Source of the DNA: Juglans regia
Lineage: Eukaryota > Streptophyta > Magnoliopsida > Fagales > Juglandaceae
Direction of reading: 5' to 3'
Length of the DNA stretch: 64,000 nucleotides
NCBI RefSeq assembly: GCF_001411555.2
Contig: NC_049901.1
Coordinates: 39,650,964 to 39,714,963, forward strand
Both the position numbers and the translations under genes were made by a program. The notes beneath the pieces were generated by a model. It was not told the origin of the DNA. It was given only the letters and a program-made list of their open reading frames with translations, and did not search any database. This document shows positions 1 through 11,200 of this stretch, piece by piece (position 1 is the stretch's first letter; every line of letters begins with the position of its first letter).

Positions 1-952
1 TATTTTCTTCAGACCTTTGTTGGATGGGTTTTTCTTTTCATGTATTTTGGGTCCATTTTTTTTCCCCGAATTTTCAAAAGGGCCTAGGGAGTTTTTTTTC
101 CAAGAAATATTGGTGAGGCAAGTTGTTTTTCTTTCTTTTTTTTTTTTTTTTTTGGGGGGGGGGGGGTTAACAGCTGGGGGAAATGTTTTGGAAAATGTGA
201 CTTCGGTTTTTTTGTAAATATATGTGGATGTTAGATAATTTCTGTTCTTGTCTTTAACCTGAGCTCTATTGAGGGATTTAATATGGTTGGACTATATGTT
301 TCTAATTTATGAGTTTGTCCAGTGTTTTTTTTTCACTTTTTCCTTTTGTCTAGGATGACTTAAGTTTGCTCTGCAGACAAAAGAATTCATAATTCCTATT
401 TTGTTCCCAAGGTATTGGTTTATAAGATGTGCATATGGTTTTGAATGGCAGGAAATACAGAATTATCAAGTGCTACCTGCAACATGGGTTATATGCTAAT
501 GCTTGCATGGCTGTTTGAGCATCCCTGTATATATTTTGCTATATTTGCTATAGAGACAAAGCCATATATGAGTTTGAACCTCTAAGAAGCGCAGTTATAT
601 AGTGAATATGGGATCGCTTGAACAGCTTTGATGATCATAGTTCTTCAAAGAAACCTCTATTGGCATTCAGTGTTTTACTTACCCAAAAAAATGGCATTCA
701 GTCTTTACGAAACATATCAGACGATTTTTGTATTAGTTAACCTTGATTTTTTTATTCATTATTTTTAATATTTTTCTCTATACAGTCAGGATGATCCTGC
801 TGGCATATCATTATTTAATCTGAATACTCTATATTCAAGACCAGCTGGATTGCTTCTGAGATTGTTTTGGTTATTTTTTGGTTGTAGTTTCTCTTAACAG
901 TGAAAGCTCTCGTCTGTCTTTAAACAGTTTCAAGTCTTTATAGATTGAGAAT
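1..952 (+). other. Upstream and 5'UTR region of the CID5-like gene
   Basis: No coding sequence is visible here. It is T-rich DNA with a long T run followed directly by a G run near 137-166, typical of intronic or promoter sequence. An acceptor-like site (taaacag) ends at 927, so a 5'UTR intron may lie upstream and the last leader exon could be about 928-952. The transcription start may be outside the window. This reading is inference from splice consensus only. Confidence 0.4.
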
Positions 953-2028
953 ATGAAGCAAGGAACATCATCCTTAAATCCGAATGCAGCATCATACATA
1001 CCACTTTTTAAGCAAGGAGCAAATATTGAGGGTAAAGTTTCTGGGTCAACAACAGAAGATTCTTTGAAGAATGGTTATAAGACTTCTTGGTCCGGTTGTC
1101 CTCCAGAAGGCTACAGTGGAATTGATCAGAGATATCTCCAAGCTGGTATGGATTATGGCATACATGGCTTCAAGGGTCCTCTCATTGGCAATGAATTCAT
1201 GGAGAAGGGTCTACCTACATCCAGTGAACTGACAAAAAAGCACTCCATAGATGAAGATTCGGAGATGGACATGGCTTATCTGACAATCATGTTCCCCAAT
1301 ATGTCAGAACAGTCCCTTGCTGATGTTTACTCTGCTAATGCGGGTGACCTAGAAGCCTCAATTGAAATGCTGAATGAACTAGAGGTATGAGTTGTATGTT
1401 GTGAAATCCCTTACATTAAACTATGGCATTACAGGAATTACATCTTATGGCGTTATGGTGGTGGTGGTGGTGGTGGTGGTGCGCAAGCTGACTAGAAGAT
1501 GTATATTGCAGAACGCTAAAAGGATTTCAGAAATTTTAGCTTGTTTATTTCAATGCCATTTTACTTTAACTACATTATAGAATTGCGGGGAGGACACTCA
1601 TCCACCGTTGCCACCTTTTCACATCTCAAGCATTCAGAAGAAGGTCGGATTCGTTTCTATCTCTACGACGTAGTGGCATTAGTCATACCCAAGATTTTCC
1701 TGCTGAGCCTTTCCTATTTTATGCGTATATGAAACAATATGTTCAGAAATTGATGGCTTATGATTTGAGTAATGGGCATTTTTTATGTAATGTGTAAGAT
1801 ATGTTTTTGCCTTTTTGGTGTTTGGAGACATTGTCCTAAAACTTTCTTCTCATTGTTTCAAATTTGCAGCTCTGTCCTGTTGATTTTTCGGAACATCTGC
1901 CGGACAGCTTGGACATTGGTGATGTGTCAGAACAGAAAGTTACCGAAGGTTCTTATTCAAACCTGAAGAGCATCTTCCCGGGGGAAGCCAGTGGGTCTTC
2001 GGCTGGTCCCTCTGATTCAGGCTCCTAA
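953..2028 (+). CDS. CID5: PAM2- and CUE-domain protein, polyadenylate-binding-protein-interacting protein 5/6-like
   Basis: There are two coding exons, 953-1384 and 1870-2028, joined in phase 0 (gag|gtatga ... ttgcag|ctc), giving 196 residues. Near the N-terminus (about residues 6-21) is a PAM2 motif, SSLNPNAASYIPLFKQ, which in this family binds the MLLE domain of poly(A)-binding protein. Residues about 99-143 form a CUE domain (MAYLTIMFPNMSEQSLADVY, then LEASIEMLNEL), a ubiquitin-binding helical bundle. PAM2 followed by CUE with no SMR domain is the arrangement of Arabidopsis CID5 and CID6; CID7 also has an SMR domain. The exon 2 tail is serine- and glycine-rich. The start is the first ATG after a probable leader acceptor and fits the PAM2 position. 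The role, linking PABP-bound mRNA to ubiquitin or other partners, is inferred from the family. CID5 versus CID6 cannot be settled here. Confidence 0.85.
1457..1482 (+). repeat. (GTG)n microsatellite in the CID5-like intron
   Basis: About eight GTG/GGT units lie in the single coding-region intron of the CID5-like gene, 70 bp past the donor. They are not coding. Confidence 0.85.
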
Positions 2029-2037
2029 GTTCCTAAC

Positions 2038-2076
2038 CACATCTGCATCTGCATCTGCATCTGCATATGCATCTGA
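2038..2076 (+). repeat. (CATCTG)n hexanucleotide repeat in the 3'UTR
   Basis: About six imperfect copies of a CATCTG hexamer begin ten bases after the stop codon of the CID5-like gene. They lie in the presumed 3'UTR, with one unit changed to CATATG. Confidence 0.85.
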
Positions 2077-2829
2077 TAAAAAGATTGATGTAGAGGGGGA
2101 GAGAGAGTGGCTTCCTTCTTAGAAGTTGTAGATAGGTAAGAATTAGGATAATTCGGATATAATGATTGGAGTTTCTTTCCCGATATATGTTGTAAAGCAT
2201 CACTGTTCCATTTTCTGTCCTATATTTCTTTACTGGTTATCCCCTTTATCTCAAGTCTTTGTCCAGTGCAAAGATATATATATATATATCTAATTTACAT
2301 ATATTACAATCTGTGTTCATGTTTTACTTTCTTTTTAAATTGCTCATCTTTTAATGTGGGGTAATTAGCTGCTATCATCATGCTGTCTTAGTAATTTTTG
2401 AATTGGCTTCTCTGCTGATTGGACAATTAATGAATTATGTTTGATGTGCTAGTATGTTTTATAGAATTTTAATACAGAAGGTCACATACCATGCATCATC
2501 TTCTGTACATGATTTCTGTTCATGTGTAAAATGCTTCATGATCCAGACAGGCTAGATATGCATGAATGGAAAGGTTGATACTTGATTCAACGATTCAGAA
2601 AGTTGGGGACTTCTTTGAGTTGCATGGAGCACTAGATAACCATTAACTACTCCAAAACATGAATGCACTTGTGCAAATTGTTTTGGAGAATTTGTCAGGT
2701 TGTTTTATGATCCTTCCAACTTGGCATAACCAAGCCCTAAATATTTATTCACGCTTTTGGTTGGAAAAGGGAGAAAAAAGCATAGAAGAGAATGATTTGG
2801 TAACTCACTACTGCTTTAGAGAGATTTTG

Positions 2830-2990
2830 ATAGTGAGTTGAGATAAAAGTTGAAAGTCGAATAAAATAGTATAAAAATATTATTTTTTAATAATATTATT
2901 ATTATTTTGAGATTTGAAAATTTTAAATTATTTATTATATTTTGTATGAAAATTTAAAAAAATAGTAATGATTAAATTAGATGAATTGAG
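2830..2990 (+). mobile_element. MITE family A copy (forward, degraded)
   Basis: This copy has the core shared by at least twelve places in the window: TGAGATGAG-type repeats, then AATATTATTTTTTAATATTATT, GAGATTTGAAAA, ATTATTTATTATATTTTGT and a second GAGATG-rich end. Outer terminal repeats are eroded here. Confidence 0.6.
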
Positions 2991-4000
2991 GAACTTTTGT
3001 ATCTAAATCGGACCCATCCTTTTATGTCGGATAACACCCAAACCCTCCAGTCGAGGGAGAGAAGGAATTTGCTCATGCATCAAAATTGTGGCATTTTTGC
3101 CCCATGGCCTACACTGCATCTGCATTGCTTCGCATCCGAATTTGACTGGCAGATGGTCTTAGCTCCAATATGTTCGGTTCCCAATAAATTTATATGCTTT
3201 TTAACATTATTTTTGTCACAAGTAATGTTACATACAATCATGGAGTACATAAGTACTACACAATTATTTTGAAAAATAGTAGAGTTTACTATTAAAAAAT
3301 TAACTTTTTTATGTGAATCAAATATTTATTCACTTTTTTCAAAACGTGATTTAATATTGTCCGTCTAATTATAAAGCCCCTTTTATTGTAATGTATATTT
3401 GGCATATTACGTTAATGTGTAAATTTTATTATATAAGATTTATACGTAGACTTATTATACTTATGTATGAGATATTCGGCATCAATTCATTGTGATTTGA
3501 ACTTTGTACAAATATAAAAGCAGAAAATGTTTTGTGTCGTAAACAAGGAGTGTTTGCCCTTATTTATATGATTTAGGATCTAACTAATGCGCTAAAGAAT
3601 ATGATTAATTTTGAACTCTTTTATAATTGTTTCACAACTTATTTCAAAATCACTTAACGTAATTGTGTCAATTTATTAAAAATAATTTTAATTTTACAAT
3701 TTCGATTTTCTAAAATAAATCGTAAAAGAATTGTAAACGTATCATTATCCTTAATATAATAAAATGTGTGAAACCTTATAAGCTCTTACGTGTAAACAAT
3801 AACACTTGTAATTCATCGTACTCAAGGTTAAATTTATTGAAGACGGAGATTTGGAAAAATAACAAGAATCAACAGGGTGGTTTTAATAGATTAGAATTAC
3901 ACTAAATAATAAAATTACTCTATTTTAAATTAATAATATTAGTTCCAATTTATTTGTATTATTTAAGCATTTTTAAGAGTCACATAACCCCAAACAGGTC
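2991..4000. other. AT-rich intergenic sequence without recognisable genes
   Basis: I see no gene, RNA gene or clear repeat in this stretch. A short stretch near 3000-3200 has average base composition but contains only a 91-codon ORF without recognisable similarity. Confidence 0.5.
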
Positions 4001-4378
4001 AAGAGATGGCAATATATGACATAAGTCATGAACTCAGTATGAACACGATACGAAATTAACGGATTTGGATTTGATGTTAACTGGTTTTGGTTAAAATGGA
4101 TTGACCCATAAAGATCTGATTTATTAATGGGTCAATAACAGGTCAACCCGTTTAGCACTAAATCCACCATTTTGACCCGTTTAAATTTAATTTCAAATTT
4201 AAAATTTTATTATTGTTAACTTATAATATTAGTGTATTTTAGTATGCTTATGTTTTTATTTTTAGAATTGTAATTTTAAACGCACATATTTGTTTATTAT
4301 ATGTTTGCAATATCAGTTCTATTATATGTTAAATAATATTGATATATATATTTTTAAGATATTGTGATTGTAAGTGGA

Positions 4379-4975
4379 TTTTTTCCCATTCATAGAGCCC
4401 CCCGGGCCTCGGCCCAAGGGCCAAAAGGACTGCGTAGGGGGAAGGAGTCAAGCCGTCGATGAGACAGGTTAGTTTGACATCCCACGGGCGTATTCAGAAC
4501 CCAAATACGTGCACTGAGCATGGCGGGAAATGCGAATGACCCTCGATCCAACGATATCAGACCATCTACAGCCCACAAGGAATAGACAAAAAGCTAGGAA
4601 ACTATACCGCATTAATGACATCATTACCAAGCTACACGCCACATTTATGATGCTGTCGCAGAACTACACCTTATTAAAAAACTCTAACAGCAAAAACAAC
4701 ATAAGAGGCAAGAACTTTGTGGAGACAAAGATGATCTGCACCTCCCCTAATCCATGGTATATATAATAAGTTACAGGTATGAGAAAACTCTCAAATTCCT
4801 AAACTCTCTCACTTATTTACATACTTCCAATAATATTTTTAATTTTGGCATCGGAAATTCTCCAGCCTCAAGACCGTCCTCTCCTAGTTGCATTCTCCAT
4901 CATCTTTTGCAAGCTCATTTAAAAAGATTTGAGGTGTCAGAACTTGGTCTAAAAGTATGCGAAACACGACGTTAA
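4379..4975 (+). mobile_element. Probable solo LTR of a gypsy-type retrotransposon
   Basis: This ~600-bp block has clearly higher GC than its flanks. It contains a TATA-like TATATATAATAAG near 4,757, followed by a GAGAAAACTCTC / ACTCTCTCACTTA stretch and TTTTGGCATCGGAAATTC, an order typical of the U3-R-U5 of plant Ty3/gypsy LTRs read on the plus strand. AGTGG occurs at 4,374-4,378 and again just after the block, a candidate 5-bp target duplication. The expected TG...CA ends are not clean, so exact borders are uncertain. No internal retrotransposon domains remain, hence solo LTR or fragment. Confidence 0.45.
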
Positions 4976-5236
4976 CAGTGGCTACTAATAAATATAAATG
5001 TTAACTTTTATATGAAATTATGTTAATCAGGTCAAATGAGTTATACGTATTAGTTCAACCCATTTTACATGAAATGAGTTTAAATGGGTTGTGTAGTAAT
5101 AATTTATTTCTAATTAATTATTAAACGGATTAAAACGGGTGGCCCGACCCGACTCATTATCTAAATAAATTGGGTTAGAATTTGAAAGTTTGACACATTT
5201 AATTTAATGGATCGGATTTAGGTTGATCTATATAGT

Positions 5237-7254
5237 TAGGGCTGAGCAAAAATCCGACAATCCGACTCCGAATCCGACTCCGCTCCGGCTCCGCTCCGAC
5301 TCCGCTCCGGCTCCGACTTGTCGGAGTCGGAGTCGGAGGTTTTTTCTTCATGACAGTCGGAGTCGGAGTCGGAGTCGGATCCATTGATGATCCGACTCCG
5401 ACTCCGCTCCGATCCGACTCCGATCCTCCGCCTCCGCCTCCGACGTCTCCCTCCGACTCCGCCTCCGCCTCCGCCTCCGATTTTATACATATTTTATAAA
5501 ATATGTGTTTTTCTATATATTAATTATTTAAATTTTATACAACTATATATTATATAGTTAGTTAAACTCAATAATATACTAGTTAAATAATATATTTATA
5601 CTATAATATATAGACTAAATTGACTAATAATAGTTTAGTATATGACTATATGTAAATATCATACTATTACAAATTTACAATATTACTACCATGTAACACT
5701 AAATTACTAATGTATAAATATAATAGCATATAATACTAATAACTAATGTATATATAATATACTATAAACACTAAGATGAATAATAACATCGACATGTAAT
5801 ATTGTAATACTAATGTATAAACACTAATCTATAAATTTATAATAACATATAATACTAATGTATAATAACTAAAGTATTATTCATATAAATTACTAATAGT
5901 CTAATAGTATTAATTACTATATATAAATTAGTAAACCACTTTAAGCCTATATATAAATGACTATATAAATTACTGTAGTAATAGTATCAATTACTAATAC
6001 TATATTACTATATGATACTATTAAGTTATTAACTATAGTGATATACTAGTATTAGAAATTAAGTATACTAATACAATCAGTAATATAGTCAGTATAATAC
6101 TAATATACTAATACTATTATATAGTTATATTAAATTAAAATCATTATAGCAAATACTAATATATAGTTATTCTAATCATTACAACTAATTCTAATACTAA
6201 TATAGACTATAGTTATAACTTGTAGTATCATAACTATACTAAATTACTATAACTTATACTAATATAGTTATACTAAATGACTATATCTATAACTATATAT
6301 ATTATATAGTATTAATATCACTATTAGTATAATATATAGTATTAATAATAACTAATAGTCTAATACTAATATAACTATTAATATAACTAATATCACTACT
6401 AGTATAACTAATATTAATACTAATACTAATATACTAATACTATTATATAGTTATACTAAATTAAAATCATTATAGCAAATACTAATATATAGTTATTCTA
6501 ATCACTACAACTAATTCTAATACTAATATAGACTATAGTTATAACTTGTAGTATCATAATTATACTAAATCACTATAACTTATACTAATATAGTTATACT
6601 AAATGACTTAAGTTATAACTATAACTATATATATTATATAGTATTAATATCACTATTAGTATAATATATAGTATTAATAATAACTAATAGTCTAATACTA
6701 ATATAACTATTAGTATAACTAATATCACTACTAGTATAACTAATATTAATACTAATACTAATATACTAATACTATTAGTGTATTACATATATTTATATAT
6801 ATTAATATATATATATATATAAAGTATATTAGTGTATTAATAATATTTCGTATACAGTGTCGGTGTCTTTTTTTTAATATTCATATATAATAATATATAT
6901 CATATATTTTTTTATGAATCTTCATATATATATATAATATAAATTATAATGATAACATTAGATTGATATTGCATGGTCTTCTATTTAGTTTAGATTGTAA
7001 TATTGATAAAGTTGAAATTTGAAAGCTCACAAATTTTTTTTTTTTTTTTAAAAATGGGTCAAATATGAAATTAAAAAAGACAAAAAAATAAAATAAAAAA
7101 ATCCGACTCCGCTCCGACAAGTCGGAGTCGGAGTCGGATCGGATAATATACATCGCGGAGTCGGAGTCGGAGGTCGGATTCGACCTCCGACAAAGTCGGA
7201 GTCGGAGTCGGAGTCTGGGCCCTCCGACTCCGAATAGGTCGGTGCTCAGCCCTA
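5237..7254. mobile_element. Non-autonomous hAT element with TCCGACTCC subterminal arrays
   Basis: The element starts TAGGGCTGAGCA and ends with its exact complement TGCTCAGCCCTA. It is flanked by a perfect 8-bp duplication TATATAGT (5,229-5,236 and 7,255-7,262). An 8-bp duplication with TAGGG-type ends is diagnostic of the hAT superfamily. Both ends carry arrays of TCCGACTCCG / CGGAGTCGGA (about 5,254-5,480 and 7,100-7,240) in opposite orientation, probably transposase-binding subterminal repeats. The 1.5-kb core is almost pure A+T with no coding capacity, so it must have moved with a transposase supplied elsewhere. Confidence 0.9.
6095..6775 (+). repeat. Tandem duplication (~326 bp unit) in the AT-rich hAT core
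   Basis: The sequence around 6,131 (TAAATTAAAATCATTATAGC and about 300 bases after it) recurs at 6,457 with few changes. The two copies are therefore in tandem with a period of about 326 bp, inside the hAT element. Confidence 0.8.
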
Positions 7255-7361
7255 TATATAGTCAATTGTTTATGATTTGACAATATACGAACACGACTTG
7301 AAAATATAATTTGCCACCCTTACTTATACCAGTTTGGATATAAAAGTTTCTTAACCCATTT

Positions 7362-7556
7362 AGGATGTGTTTGGATGTTGAAGTGAGTTGAGTTGAGTTG
7401 ACATGATAAAATATTGTTAGAATATTATTTTTTAATATTATTATTATTTTGAGATTTGAAAAAATTAAATTATTTATTATATTTTGTATTGAGATTTAAA
7501 AAAGTTGTAATGATGAATTGAGATGAGTTGAGATGAGTTTAGGATCCAAACTCACC
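7362..7556 (+). mobile_element. MITE family A copy (forward)
   Basis: A well-preserved ~195-bp copy runs from TGTGTTTGGATGTTGAAG to AGGATCCAAACTCACC, with the shared AT-rich core between. The ends are inverted (TTTGGAT / ATCCAAA). Confidence 0.75.
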
Positions 7557-7736
7557 TTTAATCTAATTATTACAATTTTTTCAAATTTTCTTACAAAATA
7601 TAATAAATAATTCAAAATTTTTAAATCTTAAAATAATAATAATATTAAAAAATAATATTATAATAATATTTTATTTAACTTTTAATTTTAATCTCAATTT
7701 ATCTCTATCTATCCGTTGTCCAAACCTCCCCTTAAA
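7557..7736 (-). mobile_element. MITE family A copy (reverse), paired with the preceding copy
   Basis: This is the same core in reverse complement (CAAAATATAATAAATAATTC, then CTTAAAATAATAATAATATT), ending GTCCAAACCTCCCCTT. It directly abuts the forward copy, making a ~375-bp inverted pair just upstream of the GRV2 leader. Confidence 0.75.
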
Positions 7737-7739
7737 GCA

Positions 7740-8289
7740 GCTGCCAACGGTTCAGATCTCGCGTGACCCATCCAACAAACAGCTGCCAAAGCAACCCACC
7801 TAAATCACCCGCAGGGGAAGACGAGGATCAAGCGAAATTGCCTTGGCCGTATGGTATTCCACAGCGAAGCCCACCTCTCCTCTTCCTCCTCCACCTCCTA
7901 GCTGTCTCTCTCTCTATCTCTGCGTTTTATCTCTGCTCAGTCCCATATCGATTCGATCTCTCCCTTTCTCTCTGCAATTCAATCCGAACGCATTTTTGTG
8001 AAAATCCTTACTATTTTCATCGGTTTCCCGATCAAGATGAAGGATTTAGGTTTAGCTACGTTATAATTCGATCGATTCCAGTTGGCGAATCCGTGAATAA
8101 CCGTCAGAGCTGGGGGCGAATCAGTCCGCGCCTCACCGAAGCCCGGCGGGGGCGGCATCCCGTACGGGAATCTGGCTCTTTCTACGCCCTCACAATGCGC
8201 CACCTCCCCACTCCCTCGCTTACCTCGACTCTGTGAGCCGTCACCACGCACGCGATTCTCACCACCCGCCTCCAAGACGAACGACTCCC
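7740..8289 (+). promoter_or_regulatory. GRV2 proximal promoter and 5' leader
   Basis: This is a sharp island of balanced base composition after AT-rich repeats. A pyrimidine-rich tract of CTC/TCT units at about 7,875-7,980 is typical of plant leaders. A 157-codon ORF (7,763-8,236) crosses it but resembles no protein and stops before the conserved GRV2 start. No canonical TATA box is obvious. The leader boundary is inferred. Confidence 0.5.
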
Positions 8290-11200
8290 ATGGACTCCTC
8301 CATTCACAATTCCCATTCTGCCTCTCCTCCTCTCGAAGAGCCCGAGTACCTGGCCCGCTACCTTGTCATCAAGCACTCCTGGCGCGGCCGCTACAAGCGG
8401 ATACTATGCTTTTCCAGCATCTCCATAATCACCTTGGACCCCTCCACGCTGTCCGTGACCAACTCGTACGACGTTGCGACCGATTTCGAGGGCGCCACTC
8501 CGATAATCGGCCGCGACGACAATTCGAACGAGTTCAACTTGAGCTTGCGCACCGACGGGCGTGGTAAATTCAAGACGATGAAATTCTCTTCGAGGTATAG
8601 GGCGAGCATATTGACGGAGTTGCATAGGATACGATGGAGTAAGCTGGGGGCCGTTGTCGAATTTCCGGTGATTCATCTGCGCCGGCGGACCTCGGAGTGG
8701 GTCCCTTTTGTAAGTTACTCTATATTAATTTTCCCGTAGTTTAAGTGAATTTGGATTGTCCAATGTGATGATTTACGGTATTAAGTTGATGGTAAAAGAT
8801 TCTTTTTTGCCTTGGATTAGATGTTAGGTTGGTTTTTATAAGTAAATTCATTAATTAGTTAAAAACACAGGTGGAACCCTAGTAAAAAGTTGTATGGGAG
8901 ATAATCTTTTTAAAAGAAGAGCAGAAATCGTAAATAAATTCAGAAATATTGGAAAAAATTAAAGATTTCATACGCCCCTGACCGTGTATAAATAAATTTG
9001 AGCAACATATTCTTTAGCTCTTCCACCTACTTCTCGTGATCTTCAAAGCATCTTGCATTCCGCTCTCTCAATATGCTCCATGTGAAACACAGAGGGACCA
9101 TCCTCCAAGCAGCTAAAACTGAGAGATTTCCCATTTGATATCTCCAACAATCTAAAAATCCTATCACCTGTCTAGGCACGACTCATTCTACTTCCAATGA
9201 TTTTAAGCTTGGAAGTAAGTTGTTTCAGTGATAAGAGGCATGTTTGTTTCTTCACCAAGTACTCTGATGCAAGTGTTTAGCGTTGATGAGACTATTAGAA
9301 GGCATAAAGATTGTGTATTACTGCTTGCTAGACATCCATGCATACTAATGTAAACATTTTCCTTTATATTATTTTTAATTTTTTGCAACCATTTGGTAAT
9401 AGAACTTGTTTGTTCGTTTTGTATGATTAAGAACTAGACTAATAAAGTTTATTACTTACTGAAAAAAAAGAACTAGACTATATGAAAGAAAGGAATGAAG
9501 TGGGAAGAACTCTCTTTTTGTAAGTTAGGATTGAAGCTTCAGTGCTAACAGGCAATCACCAGCGAGGAGTTTTTGTTTTTGTTTTGTTTTGTTTTTTTTT
9601 TCGCGGGGGTTGGTGGAGGAACTGGAAATGCACTCTCAATGCTGAATCACCATTCTTTATAATTATCTACCTAGCAACTGTTCTCTTTTTTCCAAAATTT
9701 CACTCACTGACAAGTAAGTTTATGCAGGAAAAAATTTATAGAAATGATATGGTTTGTCTGATGATAGCTTCATTAGTTTCCTTCCCGTTTAGCTGCACCT
9801 TGATAAACTCTCTTTGTAACATTCACATTGAAGCCCATTGATAGCACAAGATTAAACAGCTGTTGCTAAGGCGAATGTATGCAGCCTTAGAGTTTTTGTA
9901 TTACTCCTCTTTCCAACCTTCAGTGGCTGCTAAATCATAGTGTCAGTTATTACAATGACCAATCTTTTCGGATTTTTTCATACTATATATACAATCTACC
10001 TTTGGACAGCTCATACATTTTGGAGGGAAAGGAGATGGATGCTAGAGGAGCTCAAAACTCTCCCTTTGAACCCTCTCTTCCTTTGGACAGCTTTGATACA
10101 CTTTTTGTTTTTTTTTTATAAGTAAGAAATTTTATTGATTGAATGAAATTAGGCAACTCCCATGTACACAAGAAGTATACAAAAGAGACTCCTAATTACA
10201 TTCTCGAAAGCTGAAATTTGATACACTTTAACAGGCTTAGCTTTCATGCTTGTTTCTTTTTCTCCTAGATAGGTGTATTTCTTGTATACTTCCTGTGTAC
10301 TTGGATTGTGCCTTTTGCACCTCTTAATGAAGTCTTATTACTTAAAAAACAAAATGACTATGCATACAATCTATCTTATTGTCCATTACTTCATTTTTTT
10401 CTTCAAACTGACACTGTTAAAAATTCACAACTTTGGATTTGCACAGAAATTGAAAGTTACTTATGTTGGTGTTGAACTTATCGATCAAAAATCTGGAGAT
10501 CTTCGCTGGTGCTTAGATTTTAGAGATATGGATTCCCCTGCGATCATTCTCCTTTCTGATGCTTACGGGAAGAAAAGTGCTGAACATGGAGGTTTTGTTC
10601 TTTGCCCATTATATGGAAGAAAGTCTAAAGCTTTTCAGGCTGCCTCAGGGACAACGACTTCTTCTATCATCTCAAATTTGGTATGGCTGGCATCCAAGTA
10701 TTTGACTTACTATTTTGTGCTTATTTATTTTAGTACTTTATCTGTATTTCTCACGTCTTTGCCTCTGACACAAGGAACTCAGATCCTACTTGACTGTTTG
10801 ATTATGCCTGTCAGGGCATGCTAATGCCCTGGATTTGTTTTTGTTTACTCACACTCTTTTTTCCCCATTACGACTTATATAGTTGTACATCTTTTGCAGA
10901 TTAAAACTGCAAAATCCATGGTTGGTTTGTCACTATCTGTGGACAGTTCCCAAACCCTCACTGCAGCAGAGTATTTAAAGAAAAGGGGTAACATATCATA
11001 AGCATGTTTTCTTCACTTTTCATCTATTGTATTTTTTCTTCTTTTGTGCTTCAGTTCTAGGCACTTCTTAACCTTTGAAAACATGAAAAATACAGCCAAA
11101 GAGGCAGTAGGAGCAGAAGAAACCCCTTGTGGGGGTTGGTCCGTGACAAGATTGCGGTCTGCTGCCCATGGAACTCTAAATGTTCCTGGATTGAGTTTGG

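Larger units (their letters stand above)
4000..7322. mobile_element. Relic of an older hAT-type element hosting two later insertions
   Basis: The left end reads AAGAGATGGCAATAT and the right end TTGCCACCCTTA, so the ends are inverted relatives. Subterminal text on both sides carries GAACACGA-type words and AACCCGTTT / GGTTGACC motifs, as in a common plant hAT family whose ends resemble GGGTGGCAA. No convincing 8-bp target duplication remains, which fits an old insertion. The interior is interrupted by an LTR-like piece (about 4,379-4,975) and by a fresher hAT element (5,237-7,254). Family assignment rests on recalled consensus words, not on a search. Confidence 0.5.

Noticed and set aside
5199..5490. 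Minus-strand ORFs rich in Asp/Ser/Arg or Thr/Pro (60-84 codons)
   Set aside because: They are translations of the TCCGACTCC array at the end of the hAT element, not protein genes.
6944..7283. Minus-strand ORFs with RSDSDSD or TPTPTPT strings
   Set aside because: They come from the right-hand subterminal array of the same hAT element.
7763..8236. 157-codon plus-strand ORF before GRV2
   Set aside because: No recognisable domain; it covers the CT-rich leader and overlaps the GRV2 start region in another frame.
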